Shown one piece after another: positions 44,907 through 53,551 of a stretch of DNA of 64,000 nt. The notes below the pieces were generated by a model. It was given only the letters and a program-made list of their open reading frames with translations, made no database searches and was not told the DNA's origin. The translations under genes were made by a program, and so were the position numbers. Origin of the DNA: Alphaproteobacteria bacterium (GTDB lineage Bacteria > Pseudomonadota > Alphaproteobacteria > Rhizobiales > Rhizobiaceae); assembly GCA_016861165.1 (NCBI GenBank), contig BOKV01000008.1, positions 62,001 through 126,000 on the forward strand, read 5' to 3'. The first letter of the stretch is position 1. The number at the start of each line of letters is the position of its first letter.

Positions 44907-45683
44907 TCAGGCCAGGACCTCCAGCGCGCGGGCGTGGATGGCGCCGTTGGCGGCCGCGACGATCCGCCCGCCGTCGACCGCGCAGGCGCCTTCCCAGGTG
45001 GTGACGACGCCGCCGGCCTGTTCGATGAGCGGAATGAGCGGGGCGATGTCGTAGGATTTGAGGTCGCATTCGACCACCAGGTCGACATGGCCGGCCGCCA
45101 GCATGGCATAGGCATAGCAGTCGAAGCCGTAGCGGGCGAGCCGCACCTGCTCCTCGAGCCGGCGATAGCGCGCCAGATCGTCGCCGGCAAACAGCGCCGG
45201 CGTCGTCGTCATCAGCTTGGCCTGCGCCAGCGCGGCGACCGGGCTGGTGGAAAGCCGCGTGCGGCTCTGCCGGCGGCAGTGGAAGCTGCCGGCGCCGTCG
45301 GCGATGAACAGTTCGTCGGTGTAGGGCTGGTGCATGAGCCCGGCCACCGGCACGCCGTTGCGGGTGAGCCCGATGAGCGTGCCCCAGCTCGGCAGCCCGC
45401 AGATGAAGGCGCGCGTGCCGTCGACCGGATCGATGTGCCAGCAATATTCGGCGTCGGGGTTGGTCGCCGCCTCCTCCTCGCCGAGGATGCCGTGGTCGGG
45501 ATAGCGCTCGCCGATCAGGGCGCGGATCGCCTTTTCGGCGGCCCGGTCGGCCTCGGTGACCGGATCGAAGCCGCTTTCGAGCTTGTTGTCGACCGCCAGG
45601 CGCATGCGGAAGCGCGGCAGCGTCTCGCGCGCCGCCGCGTCACACAGCTCGCGCATGAAGGCTTCGATGTCACCTGGCAGCAT
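44907..45683 (-). CDS. hisN: Inositol-monophosphatase-family phosphatase (HisN-like)
   Basis: A 258-residue Mg-dependent phosphatase. Metal ligands are in GEEEAA (near residue 70), DPVDGTRAF (near residue 84) and the C-terminal SYDIAPLIPLIEQAGG. It resembles the histidinol-phosphatase branch (HisN), although SuhB-type inositol monophosphatase is also possible. The start at 45683 follows GGGAAC and is preferred over the track start, which overlaps the sRNA promoter. The divergent sRNA at 45757 lies just upstream. Confidence 0.88.
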   Translation of the reverse strand: MLPGDIEAFMRELCDAAARETLPRFRMRLAVDNKLESGFDPVTEADRAAEKAIRALIGERYPDHGILGEEEAATNPDAEYCWHIDPVDGTRAFICGLPSWGTLIGLTRNGVPVAGLMHQPYTDELFIADGAGSFHCRRQSRTRLSTSPVAALAQAKLMTTTPALFAGDDLARYRRLEEQVRLARYGFDCYAYAMLAAGHVDLVVECDLKSYDIAPLIPLIEQAGGVVTTWEGACAVDGGRIVAAANGAIHARALEVLA

Positions 45684-45722
45684 CGCGTTCCCGATGTCTC
45701 GTTGGCGGTCCGAAATCGACGC

Positions 45723-45750
45723 TTGACTTTTTTGCAATGCAAAATAATTT
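45723..45750 (+). promoter_or_regulatory. Promoter of the suhB/alpha-r8-type sRNA
   Basis: TTGACT, a 16-bp spacer, and TAATTT form a good sigma-70-like promoter in a strikingly AT-rich patch. Transcription would start near 45757, just before the first hairpin of the RNA. Confidence 0.75.
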
Positions 45751-45756
45751 GTGCAT

Positions 45757-45835
45757 TGCGATATGCGAATATCGCTGCCCTCCTAGGGCGTTTCCTCCCA
45801 GACTTCGGCCGCACTGCCAAGTGCGGTCTTTTTTT
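45757..45835 (+). ncRNA. suhB/alpha-r8 (MmgR-like) trans-acting sRNA
   Basis: A ~79-nt RNA with a full transcription unit. Its 5' hairpin is GCGATAT-GCGA-ATATCGC. A single-stranded region carries CCCTCCTAGGGCG and TTTCCTCCC, which are anti-Shine-Dalgarno motifs. A terminator hairpin then ends in a T run. The conserved middle matches my memory of the alphaproteobacterial suhB (Rfam) / alpha-r8 family, which includes Sinorhizobium MmgR. The location next to an IMPase (suhB-type) gene also fits. It would repress mRNAs by pairing at ribosome sites. Confidence 0.85.
45809..45835 (+). terminator. Rho-independent terminator of the sRNA
   Basis: A 7-bp stem, CCGCACT with AGTGCGG, and a GCCA loop are followed by TCTTTTTTT on the plus strand. 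No plus-strand protein gene lies upstream, so it belongs to the sRNA. Confidence 0.92.
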
Positions 45836-45855
45836 GCCGCCCGGGTGCGACGGCG

Positions 45856-46743
45856 CTATTCGGCGGCCAGCGGCTGGCTGCCGGCAAGGCCCGCATCCGG
45901 TATCGACACCAGGCGCTGGACGAATCGGGCGATATCGGCGGCGAGCCGGGCGAAATGGTCGTTCCGTTCGAGCGTCGTCTCGTCCATGTACAGGCCGCGG
46001 TTGATTTCGATCTGGATGGCGTGGACGCCGTTGTCCGGTCGGCCGTAATGCTCGGTTATGAAGCCGCCGGCATAGGGCTTGTTGATCTCGACGGCATAGC
46101 CGAGATCGGTCAGGAATTCGCTGGCGGCCCAGGTGATCTGCGGGGCGCAGCTGGTGGCATAGCGATCGCCGAGCACGAAGTCCGGCCGGCCGCGGGTGCC
46201 CTGGCGGGCCGACGGCATCGAATGGCAATCGACCAGGACGGCAAAGCCGAAGGTGACGTGAGTGGCGGCCAGCAGGCGGCGCAGCGCCGCGTGATAGGGG
46301 CGGTAGAGCGCCTCGATGCGGTCGAAGGCCTCGGCCACCTGCAGTTTGGCCCCGTAGATGTCCTCGGTCTCCGAGACGATGCGCGCGATGGTGCCCAGTC
46401 CGCCGGCAACCCGCATGGAGCGCGCGTTGACGAAGGGCGGCAGCGGGCCGTCGAACATCTTGGGATCGAGTTCGTAGGGCTCGCGGTTGACGTCGAGATA
46501 GGCGCGCGGGAAGTTGGCCGCCAACAGCGGTGCCCCGCAGGGGACCGCGCAGGCGAACAGTTCGTCGACCAGGAAGTCCTCCGACTTGCGGATCGCCTGG
46601 CGACTCAGCCGCGAAGCGGCAAGGAAGTCCGCCGGATAGGTCCGGCCGCTGTGGGGGGAATCGAACACGAACGGCACCCGCTGCTCGGCCGGCTGCAGCA
46701 GGGTGAGGGGGCGGTCCCGCAAGGCCTCGTCGGTGGTCGTCAT
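45856..46743 (-). CDS. N-formylglutamate amidohydrolase family protein
   Basis: A 295-residue hydrolase of the HutG-like FGase family. DSPHSGRTYP near residue 30 and VLVDCHSMPSA near residue 160 carry the metal-binding residues, and EINKPYAGGFITEHYG is a conserved block. It would release formate from N-formylglutamate or act on a related N-acyl amide. There are no hut genes nearby. The start ATG 46743 follows GGAAGG. It is divergent from cpdR, the same order as in Sinorhizobium relatives. Confidence 0.9.
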   Translation of the reverse strand: MTTTDEALRDRPLTLLQPAEQRVPFVFDSPHSGRTYPADFLAASRLSRQAIRKSEDFLVDELFACAVPCGAPLLAANFPRAYLDVNREPYELDPKMFDGPLPPFVNARSMRVAGGLGTIARIVSETEDIYGAKLQVAEAFDRIEALYRPYHAALRRLLAATHVTFGFAVLVDCHSMPSARQGTRGRPDFVLGDRYATSCAPQITWAASEFLTDLGYAVEINKPYAGGFITEHYGRPDNGVHAIQIEINRGLYMDETTLERNDHFARLAADIARFVQRLVSIPDAGLAGSQPLAAE

Positions 46744-46945
46744 CGCCTTCCGAAAGAATTGCCGGTGCCAGCCGGCGAGGCCGGCACCGGGTGGGATTGC
46801 GTTCAATCTGGCAGCTTGCGGAGCGGCTGTCCATTGCCGCCACGAAGGCGCCTTCACTTCGTGTTTACCCTGTTCATGGCTTAGATTAACTTGCGAATCG
46901 CGGCGGGGACGGCGGTCTCCGGTTGGGCACCGAGTTCGACGGGTC

Positions 46946-47308
46946 ATGAAGAAAATCCTGCTTGCCGAAGACGACAACGACATGCGCCGGTTCCTCGAAA
47001 AGGCGCTGATCAAGGCCGGCTATTCGGTGGTGGCGTTCGACAACGGGGCGAGCGCCTACGACCGGCTGCGCGAGGAGCCGTTCTCGCTGCTGCTGACCGA
47101 CATCGTCATGCCGGAGATGGACGGCATCGAGCTGGCCCGCCGCGCCACCGAGATCGACCCGGACCTCAAGGTGATGTTCATCACCGGCTTTGCCGCGGTG
47201 GCGCTCAACCCGGATTCGAATGCGCCGAAGGACGCCAAGGTCCTGTCGAAGCCGTTCCACCTGCGCGACCTCGTCAACGAGGTCGAGAAGATGCTGGCCG
47301 CCGCCTGA
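46946..47308 (+). CDS. cpdR: Cell-cycle response regulator CpdR
   Basis: A 120-residue single-domain receiver. EDD is at residues 8-10, phospho-acceptor Asp52 is in LLTDIVMPEMDG, and the switch residues are in MFITGFAAVALNPDS and KVLSKPFHLRDLV. These match rhizobial CpdR1 closely. Unphosphorylated CpdR delivers substrates to ClpXP; the CckA-ChpT relay turns it off. The start ATG 46946 gives the family N-terminus MKKILLAEDDNDMRRF. Upstream genes N-formylglutamate amidohydrolase and IMPase reproduce rhizobial synteny. Confidence 0.94.
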   Translation: MKKILLAEDDNDMRRFLEKALIKAGYSVVAFDNGASAYDRLREEPFSLLLTDIVMPEMDGIELARRATEIDPDLKVMFITGFAAVALNPDSNAPKDAKVLSKPFHLRDLVNEVEKMLAAA

Positions 47309-47444
47309 GACGCCGGCCGGCGTTTCGCGGCCTTGTTGCCCGGTATCTTGCGGGCGGCGCGACGACGCCATTGCGTCGCCCACCGCGCCCCCACTGCGCT
47401 ATTGACGGCCGGCGCGGTTCTGTGGTCTATCGCCCTCACATGAC

Positions 47445-47519
<75 letters not shown>

Positions 47520-47527
47520 TCTCCCAG

Positions 47528-47611
47528 GGCCGAATCCCGCCGCGCGGCAAGGTGGGACGCGACAAACAACAAGATGGAACAAGCCCCGCTCCCGCCGGAT
47601 CGGATTCCGCC
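47528..47611 (+). repeat. Dispersed intergenic repeat, copy 7 (strongly degenerate)
   Basis: It keeps ATCCCGCCGCGCGG, a GACGCGACAAACAA core and AAGATGGAACAAG, followed by a decayed hairpin half (GCCGGATCGGATTCCG). It lies between tRNA-Val and the stop codon of the convergent MFS gene. Membership in the family is inferred from order and spacing of these blocks. Confidence 0.6.
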
Positions 47612-49027
47612 CTATGCCGGCAGCTCGTAGCGGCGGCTGCGCACCCAGGGCAGCAGCGCCAAGCCGATCACGAACAGCGCGATGATCGGCGTCACGCCGA
47701 TGCGCTGGGCGTCCTGCGGGCTCAGTCCGAAGGCCTCCTGCGCGAAGAAGGCGGTGACCAGCGCGATCGATATCGGTCCGATGAAGGTCGTCGCCTTGCC
47801 CGACAGCGCATAGAGGCCGAAGGCCTCGGTCACGCGCTCGCGGTCGACCTGGTCGACCAGGAGCGTGCGCGAGGCCGCCTGGATCGAGCCGCCCGCCGCC
47901 CCGATCACGCAGCCGGCGATGTAGAAGGTGATGTCGGGCAGGCTGCTCACCTCGCCCGCCGTCGCGATGGTGACGAACAGCACCTGCGTGTCGGTGGTCG
48001 AGATCACCAGGATGCAGCACGCCGTCAGCGTCAGCGCGCAGAAAGCGACCACCGCGCGCGGGCCGTAGCGCTGGTCGGCGATGCCGCCGAACCAGGCGCC
48101 GACGGCGCCGGTCAGGTTGGCGAGGATGCCGAATATGCCGATCTGGATGATCGACCAGCCGAGCACGCCGGCCGCGTAGATGCCGCCGAACGTGTAGAGC
48201 GCGTTGAGCGCGTCGCGGTAGAACATGGAGGAGATCAGGAAGGAGAAGTAGCTGCGCTCTGACGGCAGGTTGCGCAGCGTCCGGCCGAGCTGGGCGAGTC
48301 CCTTGCGGATCGCGCCGGCGATCGACGGCTTGCGCGCCACGTCGGGCGTGAACAGGAACATCGGCAGCACGAACACCGCGTACCACAGCGCCGTCAGCGG
48401 CCCGGCGGCGCGGTCGCCCTCGCGAAGGCCGGGATCGAGGCCGAGGATCGGCTGCAGCCCCAGCAAGGTGCGGCCCGTCTCCGGCGAGGCCGACATGAAG
48501 CCGAGCACCAGCACCAGCGAGATGAGCCCGCCGAGATAGCCGAGCCCCCAGGCCGAGCCCGACAGGCGCCCGAGCTCGGCGCGCGGCACCAGATGCGGCA
48601 TCATCGCGTTGTTGAAGACGGCGGCATATTCCATGCCGAACACGGCGAGCGCGATGACGACCATGAGCCAGCCGAGGCTCTCCATGCCCGGCGTGGCGAA
48701 CCACAGCGCCCAGCAGGCGGCGACGCCGACAATCGAAAAGGCGAGGACCCACGGCTTGCGCGGTCCGGTCAGGTCGGCGATGGCGCCGAGCACCGGCGAG
48801 GTCAGCGCGATCAGGAAGCCGCCGATCCCGGCCGCCCAGCCCCACATCTCCTGGCCGGTCGCCGAATCGGGCGCCACCGAGGCGGCGAAATAGGGCGCGA
48901 AGACGAAGGTGATGATCAGCGTGTGGAAGGGCTGCTGGGCCCAGTCGAACAGCATCCAGCCCCAGATGCCGCGCCGGCTCGCCCGCGCCTCGGCGGCCAC
49001 GCCCTGCGTCATTTCCCCGCTCGCCAT
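47612..49027 (-). CDS. MFS transporter of the UMF1 (Atg22-like) type
   Basis: A 471-residue permease with about twelve membrane helices. The family signature FDWAQQPFHTLIITFVFAPYF is near the N-terminus, and the second half opens with SFLISSMFYRDALNALYTFGGIYA. UMF1 relatives are putative exporters, with vacuolar amino-acid efflux homologues in fungi; the substrate is unknown. I chose ATG 49027 (MASGEM) with GGGAG upstream rather than the track's GTG nine codons earlier. Confidence 0.87.
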   Translation of the reverse strand: MASGEMTQGVAAEARASRRGIWGWMLFDWAQQPFHTLIITFVFAPYFAASVAPDSATGQEMWGWAAGIGGFLIALTSPVLGAIADLTGPRKPWVLAFSIVGVAACWALWFATPGMESLGWLMVVIALAVFGMEYAAVFNNAMMPHLVPRAELGRLSGSAWGLGYLGGLISLVLVLGFMSASPETGRTLLGLQPILGLDPGLREGDRAAGPLTALWYAVFVLPMFLFTPDVARKPSIAGAIRKGLAQLGRTLRNLPSERSYFSFLISSMFYRDALNALYTFGGIYAAGVLGWSIIQIGIFGILANLTGAVGAWFGGIADQRYGPRAVVAFCALTLTACCILVISTTDTQVLFVTIATAGEVSSLPDITFYIAGCVIGAAGGSIQAASRTLLVDQVDRERVTEAFGLYALSGKATTFIGPISIALVTAFFAQEAFGLSPQDAQRIGVTPIIALFVIGLALLPWVRSRRYELPA

Positions 49028-49113
49028 CGTCTCGCTCCCGTGCCTGCCCGCCACCTGGCGCGCGGCGACTATGGCAGGCTTTTGTGACGGGTGCCACTAC
49101 GCCGGCAGCGCCT

Positions 49114-49743
49114 TCACAGCAGGACCAAGCGGTCCTCCAGTTCGTTGGTGTCGGCGCTGCCGGGCGGGAACTCGGCCGCCAGCCGCTCGCCGATCACGCC
49201 GATCACGGTGACGAAGCCGTCGACGATGTCGCCCTGGCGCGCGCGTTCGACCAGCATCGCCACCGCGTCGTCCCAGAACTGCTGGCCGAAGCGCTCGGCC
49301 ACGGCCCGGTCGGCGATGATCTCGGCGTAGTGCTCGGCCAACGAGGCGAACACGAGCACGCCGGTGCGGCCCCGTGTCGAGCCGATGCCGTGCGCCAGGA
49401 ACTGGCGCGCAGCATTGGCATGCGCCTGCTCGCGGCGCAGGCGCCGGGGCACCAGCCACAGGCCGAGCTGCGGAAACAGGCGCACCAGCGCCAGCCCGGT
49501 GGCCGCCAGCGCCAGCTGCGCCCCGGCGAAGTGCGGCGGCGGAACGTCGATCCAGCGCCACCAGGCTGCCATCGCCACGGCGAGTCCGGCCAGCATGGCA
49601 GCCATGACGACGAGAAAATAGCCGGCAAAGCGATAGTCGCCGCTTTGCCGCGCCAGCACGGCGAAGATTTCCGCGCCAGTCCGCCCTTCGGCGGCGGCGA
49701 TCGCCTGGCGAACCTTGTCGAACTCGGCCTGCGACAGTTCCAT
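49114..49743 (-). CDS. TPM-domain membrane protein (distal of pair)
   Basis: A 209-residue protein with a short N-terminal cytoplasmic segment (FDKVRQAIAAAEGRTGAEIF), two membrane helices near residues 40-90, and a TPM-type domain containing GVLVFASLAEHYAEIIADRAV. It is the third gene of a lemA-TPM-TPM operon. Its family function is unsettled; association with LemA is conserved. It lies 9 bp after the other TPM gene. Confidence 0.85.
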   Translation of the reverse strand: MELSQAEFDKVRQAIAAAEGRTGAEIFAVLARQSGDYRFAGYFLVVMAAMLAGLAVAMAAWWRWIDVPPPHFAGAQLALAATGLALVRLFPQLGLWLVPRRLRREQAHANAARQFLAHGIGSTRGRTGVLVFASLAEHYAEIIADRAVAERFGQQFWDDAVAMLVERARQGDIVDGFVTVIGVIGERLAAEFPPGSADTNELEDRLVLL

Positions 49744-49752
49744 TGCCGCCTC

Positions 49753-50610
49753 CTACCAGCTTCCCGAAGCGCCGCCACCGCCCGACGAGCCGCCGCCGCC
49801 GGAAAAGCCGCCGCTCGACGAGGACGCGCTCGACGAGCCGGTGGTGGTCATCTCTATGCCGAGCCATTCGTAGCGGCCCTTGCCGGTCTTCCGGCCGAAG
49901 ATCGGCGCCAGGATGGCGAAGGCGATGCCGGTGAAGACGATGCCGAACCACAGCGCCACGAAGATGATCACCGGCCAGCTCTGACCGCCGGTTGCGTTGC
50001 GGCGGGCGCGGGCCTCCAGTTCCGCCGTGTCGCCCGACAGCACCGCGATGATCTGGTCGGTGCCCTCGGCGATGCCGCGCGCGAACTCGCCCGCGCGGAA
50101 GGCCGGCACCAGCGTCTCCTCGATGATCAGCTTGGCAAGCGCGTCGGTGAGCGTGCCTTCGAGGCCGTAGCCGACCTCGATGCGCACCTTGCGGTCGTCC
50201 CTGGCGACGAGCAGCAGCACGCCGTTGTTCTCGCCCGCCTGCCCGAGCCCCCAGTGACGGAACAGCCGGTTGGCATAGTCCTCCAGCGGTTCGCCGCCGA
50301 GCGAGACGATGGTGGCGACGACCACCTGGTCGGAGGAACGCGCCTCGAAGGCGGCAAGCTTGTCGACGATCGCCTGCTCGGTCGCCGCGTCGATCAGATC
50401 GGCCTCATCGACCACCCGCCCGCTCAGCGTCGGCAGGCCTGTCTGCGCCGCCGCCTGCGGTGCCGTCCCTGCGTCGGGCGAGGTGCCGATGGTGCCGTTC
50501 AAGAAGAGGATGGCGGCGCCCATGACCGCGAAGAGGGCGACCGCCCAACCGAACATCCGCCGGGCGCGGCGAACCTCGAGAGCCTGCTTCGACACGCCGC
50601 GTCGAGCCAT
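49753..50610 (-). CDS. YgcG/TPM-domain membrane protein with Gly/Ser tail
   Basis: A 285-residue protein. It has a membrane segment near residues 18-38, then a TPM domain (GRVVDEADLIDAATEQAIVDKL, VATIVSLGGEPLEDYANRLF, NNGVLLLVARDDRKVRIEVGYGLEG), a second helix near residue 220, and a low-complexity Gly/Ser C-terminus. TPM proteins have weak phosphatase-like folds; plant homologues assist photosystem repair. The start at 50610 follows AAAGGCGG. It is the second gene of the lemA operon. Confidence 0.9.
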   Translation of the reverse strand: MARRGVSKQALEVRRARRMFGWAVALFAVMGAAILFLNGTIGTSPDAGTAPQAAAQTGLPTLSGRVVDEADLIDAATEQAIVDKLAAFEARSSDQVVVATIVSLGGEPLEDYANRLFRHWGLGQAGENNGVLLLVARDDRKVRIEVGYGLEGTLTDALAKLIIEETLVPAFRAGEFARGIAEGTDQIIAVLSGDTAELEARARRNATGGQSWPVIIFVALWFGIVFTGIAFAILAPIFGRKTGKGRYEWLGIEMTTTGSSSASSSSGGFSGGGGSSGGGGASGSW

Positions 50611-50620
50611 CGGCCGCCTT

Positions 50621-51265
50621 TCAGCCGCCGGACCGGTTGAACTCGACTTTCGGCGTCTCGATCGTCTCGGCCTCGACTGAGAAGTTCTGCATCGGTTCGG
50701 TGTCGGCATAGAGCAGGCTGCGCCACCAGCGGCCGGGAATGGTGCGCAGCTCGGTGTTGTAGAGGCGCACCGCCTCGATGTAGTCGCGCCGCGCCACCGC
50801 GATGCGGTTCTCGGTGCCCTCGAGCTGCGATTGCAGGGCGAGGAAGTTCTGGCTCGATTTCAGCTCCGGGTAGCGCTCGACCACCACCAGCAGCCGCGAC
50901 AGCGCGCCGCTCAGCGCCGCCTGGTTGTCCTGGAACGCCTTGAACGCGTCCGGATTGGTCAGCACGTCGGCCGGCAACTGGGTGGCCGTCGCCCTTGACC
51001 GCGCCTCGACCACCGAAGTCAGCACGTCCTTTTCCTGCGCGGCGAAGCCCTCGACCGTCTCGACCAGGTTGGGAATCAGGTCGGCGCGCCGCTGGTACTG
51101 GTTGAGCACCTGGCTCCAGGCGGCCCTGGCCTGCTCCTCATAGGTCGGGATGTTGTTGATGCCGCAGCCGGCGAGCATCAGGCAGATGCCGGCAATGGCG
51201 GCGAGCCTCGCGCCAATGCCTGCCCGTCCGTGCGCCTGTCGCACGCTGGTGACGACGCTGTCCAT
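50621..51265 (-). CDS. LemA family protein
   Basis: A 214-residue protein with an N-terminal signal or lipoprotein-like helix (ending LMLAGCG, a plausible lipobox), then the LemA helical bundle: NIPTYEEQARAAWSQVLNQYQRRADLIPNLVETV and RYPELKSSQNFLALQSQLEGTENRIAVARRDY. It heads the lemA-TPM-TPM operon, 10 bp before the next gene. Function is unknown. The start ATG 51265 follows GAGGAGAG; the track start lies 23 codons earlier. Confidence 0.92.
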   Translation of the reverse strand: MDSVVTSVRQAHGRAGIGARLAAIAGICLMLAGCGINNIPTYEEQARAAWSQVLNQYQRRADLIPNLVETVEGFAAQEKDVLTSVVEARSRATATQLPADVLTNPDAFKAFQDNQAALSGALSRLLVVVERYPELKSSQNFLALQSQLEGTENRIAVARRDYIEAVRLYNTELRTIPGRWWRSLLYADTEPMQNFSVEAETIETPKVEFNRSGG

Positions 51266-51521
51266 CCCGCTCTCCTCGCTGGCCTCGATCGCTGCAGCAT
51301 TTGCCGCCAACCGCCGCCGCTTGGCAATAGCCATCCGTCGGCCGTGCTTGCGTCCCCGTCGCCGGGCAACGTGCGCCCGGCGGCGCTGGCTGGGACCTTG
51401 TCATCGGCGAGCGGCAGCGCCGGCGATGAGGCCCGAACCGCCGCCGAACCGCCGCCGAACTTGACCCGGCTGCCGGTTCGGCGCAGGTTCCGCCCGGTCT
51501 GCAAACGACGGAGGCGAAGCG

Positions 51522-52316
51522 ATGGCGCAGGGGATGCTCGACGGCAAGGTGGCGCTGATCACCGGCGGGGCGCAAGGCATCGGCTACGCCATCGCCGAGC
51601 GCTTCGCCCGCGAGAAGGCCAGGGTCGCCATCGCCGACATCGACGACGATGAGGGCGAGGCGGCCGAAAAGGAGCTGCGGCGCCTGTCGTCGGCCCGCTA
51701 CTGGCGCTGCAACGTCGCCAACAAGCTCGATGTCCACAATCTGGTCGCCCAGACGATCGACGAGTTCGGCGCCATCGACATCCTCGTCAACAATGCCGGC
51801 ATACTGGCGACCGGCGAATTCCTCGAAATCGCCGAGGAGGATTTCGACCGCGTGCTGGCCGTCAACCTCAAGGGCGCCTTCCTGTGCGGCCAGGCCGTCG
51901 CCCGTCACATGGTGGAGCGCGTCGGCCAGGGCGCCAGGCCCGGCACGATCATCAACATGTCATCGGTCAACGCAGTCTTCGCCATCGCCAACCAGGTGCC
52001 CTATTCGGTTTCGAAGGGCGGCATCAACCAGCTCACCAAGGTGATGGCGCTGTCGCTGGCGCCGCACGGCATCCGCGTCAACGCCATCGGTCCCGGCTCG
52101 ATCATGACGCGCATCCTCCAGTCCGTCGCCAGCGACGAGGAGGCGACCCGGCGCATCCTGTCGCGCACGCCGCTCGGCCGCATCGGCGAACCGGCCGAGA
52201 TCGCCGGCGTCGCCGCCTTCCTGGCATCCGACGACGCGAGCTACATCACCGGCCAGACCATCTATGCCGACGGCGGCCGCCTGCCGCTCAACTACACCGT
52301 GCCGGTCGGGAACTGA
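51522..52316 (+). CDS. Short-chain dehydrogenase/reductase
   Basis: A 264-residue classical SDR. The cofactor loop GGAQGIGYAIA is near residue 15, NNAGILATG near residue 90, the catalytic Tyr and Lys are in YSVSKGG near residue 160, and the C-terminus has YADGGRLPLNY. The Asp at the end of beta-2 (IADIDDD) favours NAD(H). The substrate is unknown. It is divergent from lemA and upstream of the VOC gene. Confidence 0.9.
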   Translation: MAQGMLDGKVALITGGAQGIGYAIAERFAREKARVAIADIDDDEGEAAEKELRRLSSARYWRCNVANKLDVHNLVAQTIDEFGAIDILVNNAGILATGEFLEIAEEDFDRVLAVNLKGAFLCGQAVARHMVERVGQGARPGTIINMSSVNAVFAIANQVPYSVSKGGINQLTKVMALSLAPHGIRVNAIGPGSIMTRILQSVASDEEATRRILSRTPLGRIGEPAEIAGVAAFLASDDASYITGQTIYADGGRLPLNYTVPVGN

Positions 52317-52402
52317 CCGGCCGGCCTCTCCTGACACAGGGCTGTCAGGAGCGGTGTGCGATAGAGCGATCGTTCGTTTCACTTGAACAGGAGACAGCGA
52401 TC

Positions 52403-52807
52403 ATGGACGCTCAGGCAATTGCACCCCAGACCCGGTTCAAGCCGCCGGTGAATGCCGCCGTGTGGTTTGAGATCCCGGTGACCGACATGGACCGGGCCAA
52501 GGCCTTCTATGCGCAGGTGCTGATGACCGAATTGCGTGATGACAACACCGGTCCCAATCCGATGGCGGTGTTCGCCTATGGCGGAGACGACCACGGCGTT
52601 TCGGGCCATCTCTATCCCGGCCGCCCGGCCCCGGCAGGCGCCGGGCCGACCATCCACCTGCCATTGCCCGATTCGGTGGAGAACGGCATGGAACGGCTCA
52701 AGGCGGCCGGCGGCCGCGTGCTGTCGCCGGTAATCGACATCCCGGCCGGCCGTTTCGCCTATTGCCTCGATCCCGACGGCAATTCCATCGGCCTGTTCTC
52801 CAAGTGA
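52403..52807 (+). CDS. VOC-family (glyoxalase/bleomycin-resistance-like) protein
   Basis: A 134-residue protein with two beta-alpha-beta-beta-beta modules. VWFEIPVTDMDRAKAFYAQVL opens the first, and PAGRFAYCLDPDGNSIGLFSK closes the second. Metal-ligand positions resemble PhnB/YdeM-type lyase-fold proteins without a known reaction. The ATG at 52403 follows ACAGGAGAC. The WYL regulator starts 15 bp downstream and may control or sense through this gene. Confidence 0.87.
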   Translation: MDAQAIAPQTRFKPPVNAAVWFEIPVTDMDRAKAFYAQVLMTELRDDNTGPNPMAVFAYGGDDHGVSGHLYPGRPAPAGAGPTIHLPLPDSVENGMERLKAAGGRVLSPVIDIPAGRFAYCLDPDGNSIGLFSK

Positions 52808-52822
52808 CGACCGGCCGATGTC

Positions 52823-53551
52823 ATGAGGCGCGCCGACCGGCTGTTTCAGATCGTGCAGTATCTGCGGGCCGGCCGCCTGATGACCGCGCGCACGCTCGGC
52901 GAGCGCTTGGAGGTCTCCGAGCGCACCATCTACCGCGACATCGCCGACCTGCAGGCCTCGGGCGTCCCGATCGACGGCGAGGCCGGCATCGGCTACCTGA
53001 TGCGCGCCGGATACGACCTGCCGCCGCTGATGTTCACGCGTGAGGAGATGACGGCGCTCGTCGTCGGCGCCCGCATCGTGCGGGCCTGGGGCGGCGCGCA
53101 GATGGCGCTCGCCGCCGAGGAGGCGCTGGTCAAGATCGAGGCGGTGCTGCCCGAGGCAGAGCGGCGCCAGGCGGCCGACGTGCCGGTCTACGCCTTCGAC
53201 TACCAGATGCAGGAGGTCGACCGGCGCAATCTCGACCGCCTCAACGAGGCCATCGCCGGCCGCGTCCTGCTCGACATCGACTATGAGGACGTGAACGGCG
53301 ACGCCACGCGCCGCCATATCGAGCCGCTGAGCCTGTTCTTCTGGGGCAAGGTGTGGACGCTGGTCGCCTGGTGCCGGCTGCGCCAGGACTTCCGCATGTT
53401 CCGCGTCGACCGTATCCGCCGGCTCGAGGCGACCGGCGAAACGGTGCCGCGCGTCGCCGGGCGCACCTTGCAGGACTTCCTCGCCCGCATGGTGGCGACC
53501 GAGGGCATCCGGCTGCCGCCGGGCGCCGCGCTGGGCCGCTCTATTCCTTGA
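52823..53551 (+). CDS. YafY-type transcriptional regulator (HTH_11 + WYL)
   Basis: A 242-residue regulator. The N-terminal winged helix MRRADRLFQIVQYLRAG then LEVSERTIYRDIADLQASG binds DNA. The WYL domain covers about residues 135-200 (WGKVWTLVAWCRLRQDFRMFRVDRI) and probably senses a ligand. YafY regulators are often encoded beside the VOC or DinB-type gene they control, as here. Its stop overlaps the convergent trcR stop by 11 bp. Confidence 0.9.
   Translation: MRRADRLFQIVQYLRAGRLMTARTLGERLEVSERTIYRDIADLQASGVPIDGEAGIGYLMRAGYDLPPLMFTREEMTALVVGARIVRAWGGAQMALAAEEALVKIEAVLPEAERRQAADVPVYAFDYQMQEVDRRNLDRLNEAIAGRVLLDIDYEDVNGDATRRHIEPLSLFFWGKVWTLVAWCRLRQDFRMFRVDRIRRLEATGETVPRVAGRTLQDFLARMVATEGIRLPPGAALGRSIP

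Noticed and set aside
46858-46945. CtrA site upstream of cpdR
   Set aside because: TTTACC and TTAAC are present but separated by 21 bases rather than the required spacing, so it does not meet the TTAA-N7-TTAAC consensus.
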